A DNA stretch of 17,460 bases from Pseudomonadota bacterium (GTDB lineage Bacteria > Pseudomonadota > Gammaproteobacteria > Pseudomonadales > Halieaceae), in assembly GCA_030591305.1 (NCBI GenBank), contig JAUVBI010000036.1:1-17460 (forward strand), written 5' to 3'. Made by a program: the position numbers and the translations under genes. The notes below the pieces were generated by a model. That model was not told the DNA's origin. It saw only the letters and a program-made list of their open reading frames with translations, and did no database searches. This document shows, one piece after another, positions 15,735-17,460 of this stretch; positions within the stretch are counted from its first letter, which is position 1; each line of letters begins with the position of its first letter.

Positions 15735-16970
15735 CTAGATTCGCTCGATAATAATTGCCGGCGCCATGCCGCCGGCGGCACACATAGTGACCAATCCAAA
15801 CTGCTGGTCACGGCGTTCCAGCTCGTCCAGTATCGTACCAATCAACATTGATCCGGTTGCCCCTATAGGGTGGCCCAGGGCCATGGCGCCGCCGTTCACA
15901 TTCACTTTGTCTCGATCGAGGCCCAGGTCCCGGATGAACTTTTCGGCAACAACTGAAAAGGCCTCATTAATTTCGAATAGGTCTATATCCGAAATACTCA
16001 ATCCCGCTTTAGCCAGTACTTTTTTTGCGGCGGGAACCGGTGCATTCAGCATGAGAGTAGGGCAGTCGCCCATATTGCACATGGCTTTGATTCTGGCTCG
16101 CGGTTTCATGCCGTTGGCCTTGGCGTACTCGGGCGATGCCAACAATAGTGCGGCAGCCCCATCAACCACGCCGGATGAATTTCCCGCGTGGTGAGAGTGC
16201 ACGATATTCAGCCCTGCATATTTTTGCAGTAGCATGCCCCTGAAGGTGGTGCCGGCTTCGTCCAGAGGGTAGTCGGCCAATGCTGCAAAAGAGGGCTTGA
16301 GTTCGCTCAGAGTTTCCAGTGTGGTGCCGGGCCTGGGGAACTGTTCTTTGTCCAGGGCCAGGGAGCCGTCCTGCTTGTAGACAGGAATCAGGCTGTTGTC
16401 GAAGTAACCTTTTGCAATGGCATTGGCAGCGCGGGCCTGTGATACCGCAGCCAGCGAGTCCAGTGCCTCGCGGCCAATGCCCTCTATGGTTGCGATAGCA
16501 TCTGCACACACGCCCTGGTGGGGCTGTGGGTGTATCTCTCGCAGGTGCAGGTTACCATTGTCCAGGAAGTGCGACATAGCCGTGCCTTCCTCACCAAACG
16601 TAGACATCATCTCGGCACCACCACCGATGACCAGGTCTTCCATGCCGCACATAATATTAGCCGCGGCCAGATTGACTGAAGTGATACCGGAGCCGCAAAA
16701 ACGGTCCAGGGTCACACCACTGGAGCGAATATCGTAGCCCGCGTCCAGTGCCGCCATACGTGCCAGGTCACCGCTCTGGCGACCACGCTGGGAACTGGTG
16801 CCAAAGATGACATCGCCTACATCGGCCGTATTCAAATTGTTACGTTCGGCGATAGCTTTGAGGACGGTTGCACCCAAGTGTTGGGGGTGCTCTTCGGCCA
16901 GTGCGCCTTTACCTTTTTTTCCAATGCCGCGCGGCGTGCGACAGGCATCAATAATCCATGCTTCTGACAT
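15735..16970 (-). CDS. Acetyl-CoA acetyltransferase family thiolase
   Basis: This 411-residue thiolase cleaves 3-ketoacyl-CoA with CoA (or condenses two acyl-CoAs) in the cytoplasm. All active-site blocks are present: nucleophile C92 in LDRFCGSG, NEAF (335-338), H367 in GGAMALGHPIGATG, and C397 in MCAAGGMAP. The GGGAEMMS loop (116-123) and HHAGNSSGVVDGAAALLL (260-277) also fit; most thiolases have GNSS in the latter position. The ATG at 16970 has CAGGA seven bases upstream. It is 32 bases downstream of the enoyl-CoA hydratase gene in the same direction, which points to a beta-oxidation-type operon. Length and motifs suit a FadA-like or side-chain thiolase; the chain-length or steroid specificity cannot be told. 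Confidence 0.95.
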   Translation of the reverse strand: MSEAWIIDACRTPRGIGKKGKGALAEEHPQHLGATVLKAIAERNNLNTADVGDVIFGTSSQRGRQSGDLARMAALDAGYDIRSSGVTLDRFCGSGITSVNLAAANIMCGMEDLVIGGGAEMMSTFGEEGTAMSHFLDNGNLHLREIHPQPHQGVCADAIATIEGIGREALDSLAAVSQARAANAIAKGYFDNSLIPVYKQDGSLALDKEQFPRPGTTLETLSELKPSFAALADYPLDEAGTTFRGMLLQKYAGLNIVHSHHAGNSSGVVDGAAALLLASPEYAKANGMKPRARIKAMCNMGDCPTLMLNAPVPAAKKVLAKAGLSISDIDLFEINEAFSVVAEKFIRDLGLDRDKVNVNGGAMALGHPIGATGSMLIGTILDELERRDQQFGLVTMCAAGGMAPAIIIERI

Positions 16971-17002
16971 AGTGTTTTCCTGTTTTTTTGGAATGGGTTG
17001 GC

Positions 17003-17460
17003 TCAGCGGCCTTTCCAGGCGGGCGCGCGTTTCTCGGCGAAGGCGGTGGCGCCTTCGATGGCGTCCTCACTGGTAAAAACCGGCATAACCAGGGCGCCCT
17101 GCTTTTTCCACATTTCTTCATCGGACCAGCTGGCGGACTCATTGACCACCTGCTTGCTGACAGCCACGGCGAGAGGTCCGTTAGCAGCGATTTTTGCGGC
17201 CAGTGCCCTGGCGGCATCGAGGGCGGTACCGGCCTCAACAACCTGGTTGATCAAGCCCATTTCGTAGGCTCGCTGTGAGCTTATAAACTCGCCTGTGAGC
17301 GCCAATTCCATGGCCAGACGAGATGGTATTTGCCTCGGTAGTTTCATCAATCCACCGGCCGCAGCGGCCAGGCCCCGCTTTACTTCAGGGATGCCAAATT
17401 TGGCATTGTCAGCAGCAATGATTAAATCACAGGAGATAGCCACTTCAAATCCACCGGCCA
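17003..17460 (-). CDS. Enoyl-CoA hydratase/isomerase (crotonase family), 5' end outside window
   Basis: About 152 C-terminal residues are visible. The frame is open through the right edge, where upstream codons read A-G-G-F-E-V-A-I-S-C-D-L, the usual crotonase GGGFE-x-A-x-x-CDL active-site helix. The GTG at 17443 is therefore an internal valine, not a start. Further family marks are AKFGIPEVKRGL, GGLMKLPRQIP (oxyanion and active-site loop region), LTGEFISSQRAYEMGLINQVV and the C-terminal EDAIEGATAFAEKRAPAWKGR. Such enzymes hydrate 2-enoyl-CoA in beta-oxidation and related pathways. It is followed after 32 bases by the thiolase gene, so the two probably act in one degradation pathway. Confidence 0.93.
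   Translation of the reverse strand, partial: AGGFEVAISCDLIIAADNAKFGIPEVKRGLAAAAGGLMKLPRQIPSRLAMELALTGEFISSQRAYEMGLINQVVEAGTALDAARALAAKIAANGPLAVAVSKQVVNESASWSDEEMWKKQGALVMPVFTSEDAIEGATAFAEKRAPAWKGR

Noticed and set aside
17441..17443. GTG as the start of the crotonase gene
   Set aside because: The frame stays open to the window edge with the conserved G-G-F-E active-site residues, so this is an internal valine.
1..17460. CRISPR arrays, tRNA or rRNA genes, insertion sequences, phage genes
   Set aside because: No regularly spaced repeats, no cloverleaf-like or rRNA sequence, and no transposase or integrase motifs were noticed on either strand.

Overview
The window looks like chromosomal DNA from a gammaproteobacterium with a wide fatty-acid, aromatic or terpenoid catabolic repertoire. 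This is an inference from gene content and style (TesB, acyl-CoA synthetase, thiolase, crotonase, a Rieske oxygenase, an RND pump and a yeast-type patatin with DUF3336). A marine lineage such as Spongiibacteraceae or Halieaceae would fit, but the sequence alone does not prove it. Coding density is high, almost all gaps are under 150 bases, and no tRNA, rRNA, CRISPR array, insertion sequence or phage gene was seen.

Layout: (1) 1-373 (+) is the 3' end of a Rieske ring-hydroxylating oxygenase alpha subunit. (2) 374-~510 holds a hairpin and what looks like the first ~34 codons of a cation:dicarboxylate symporter, cut off where the 3' end of a tetR gene begins. (3) 491-7126 (-) is a tightly packed eight-gene operon. 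In transcription order it encodes a DUF1445 protein, PxpA, PxpB, PxpC, a DUF4392 (D-glutamate cyclase-type) protein, D-amino acid aminotransferase, alanine racemase and a TetR regulator. (4) 7177-9701 (+) encodes TesB thioesterase and an AMP-forming acyl-CoA synthetase. (5) 9744-13852 (-) is a two-gene RND efflux operon (adaptor, then permease). (6) 14004-15668 (+) is a DUF3336-patatin lipase with a Lys/Ala-rich tail, preceded by a promoter and a perfect palindrome and followed by a strong bidirectional terminator. (7) 15735-17460 (-) is a thiolase and the 3' part of an enoyl-CoA hydratase in one beta-oxidation operon.

The most interesting part is the eight-gene operon. PxpABC hydrolyses 5-oxo-L-proline to L-glutamate with ATP. 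DUF1445 and DUF4392 are the two domains that animals fuse into D-glutamate cyclase (DGLUCY), which interconverts D-glutamate and 5-oxo-D-proline. D-amino acid aminotransferase links D-glutamate to D-alanine, and alanine racemase links D-alanine to L-alanine. Together these would connect both enantiomers of 5-oxoproline and glutamate to 2-oxoglutarate, pyruvate and L-alanine, probably under control of the terminal TetR protein. The enzymes are recognised from conserved motifs; the combined pathway and its direction are inference.
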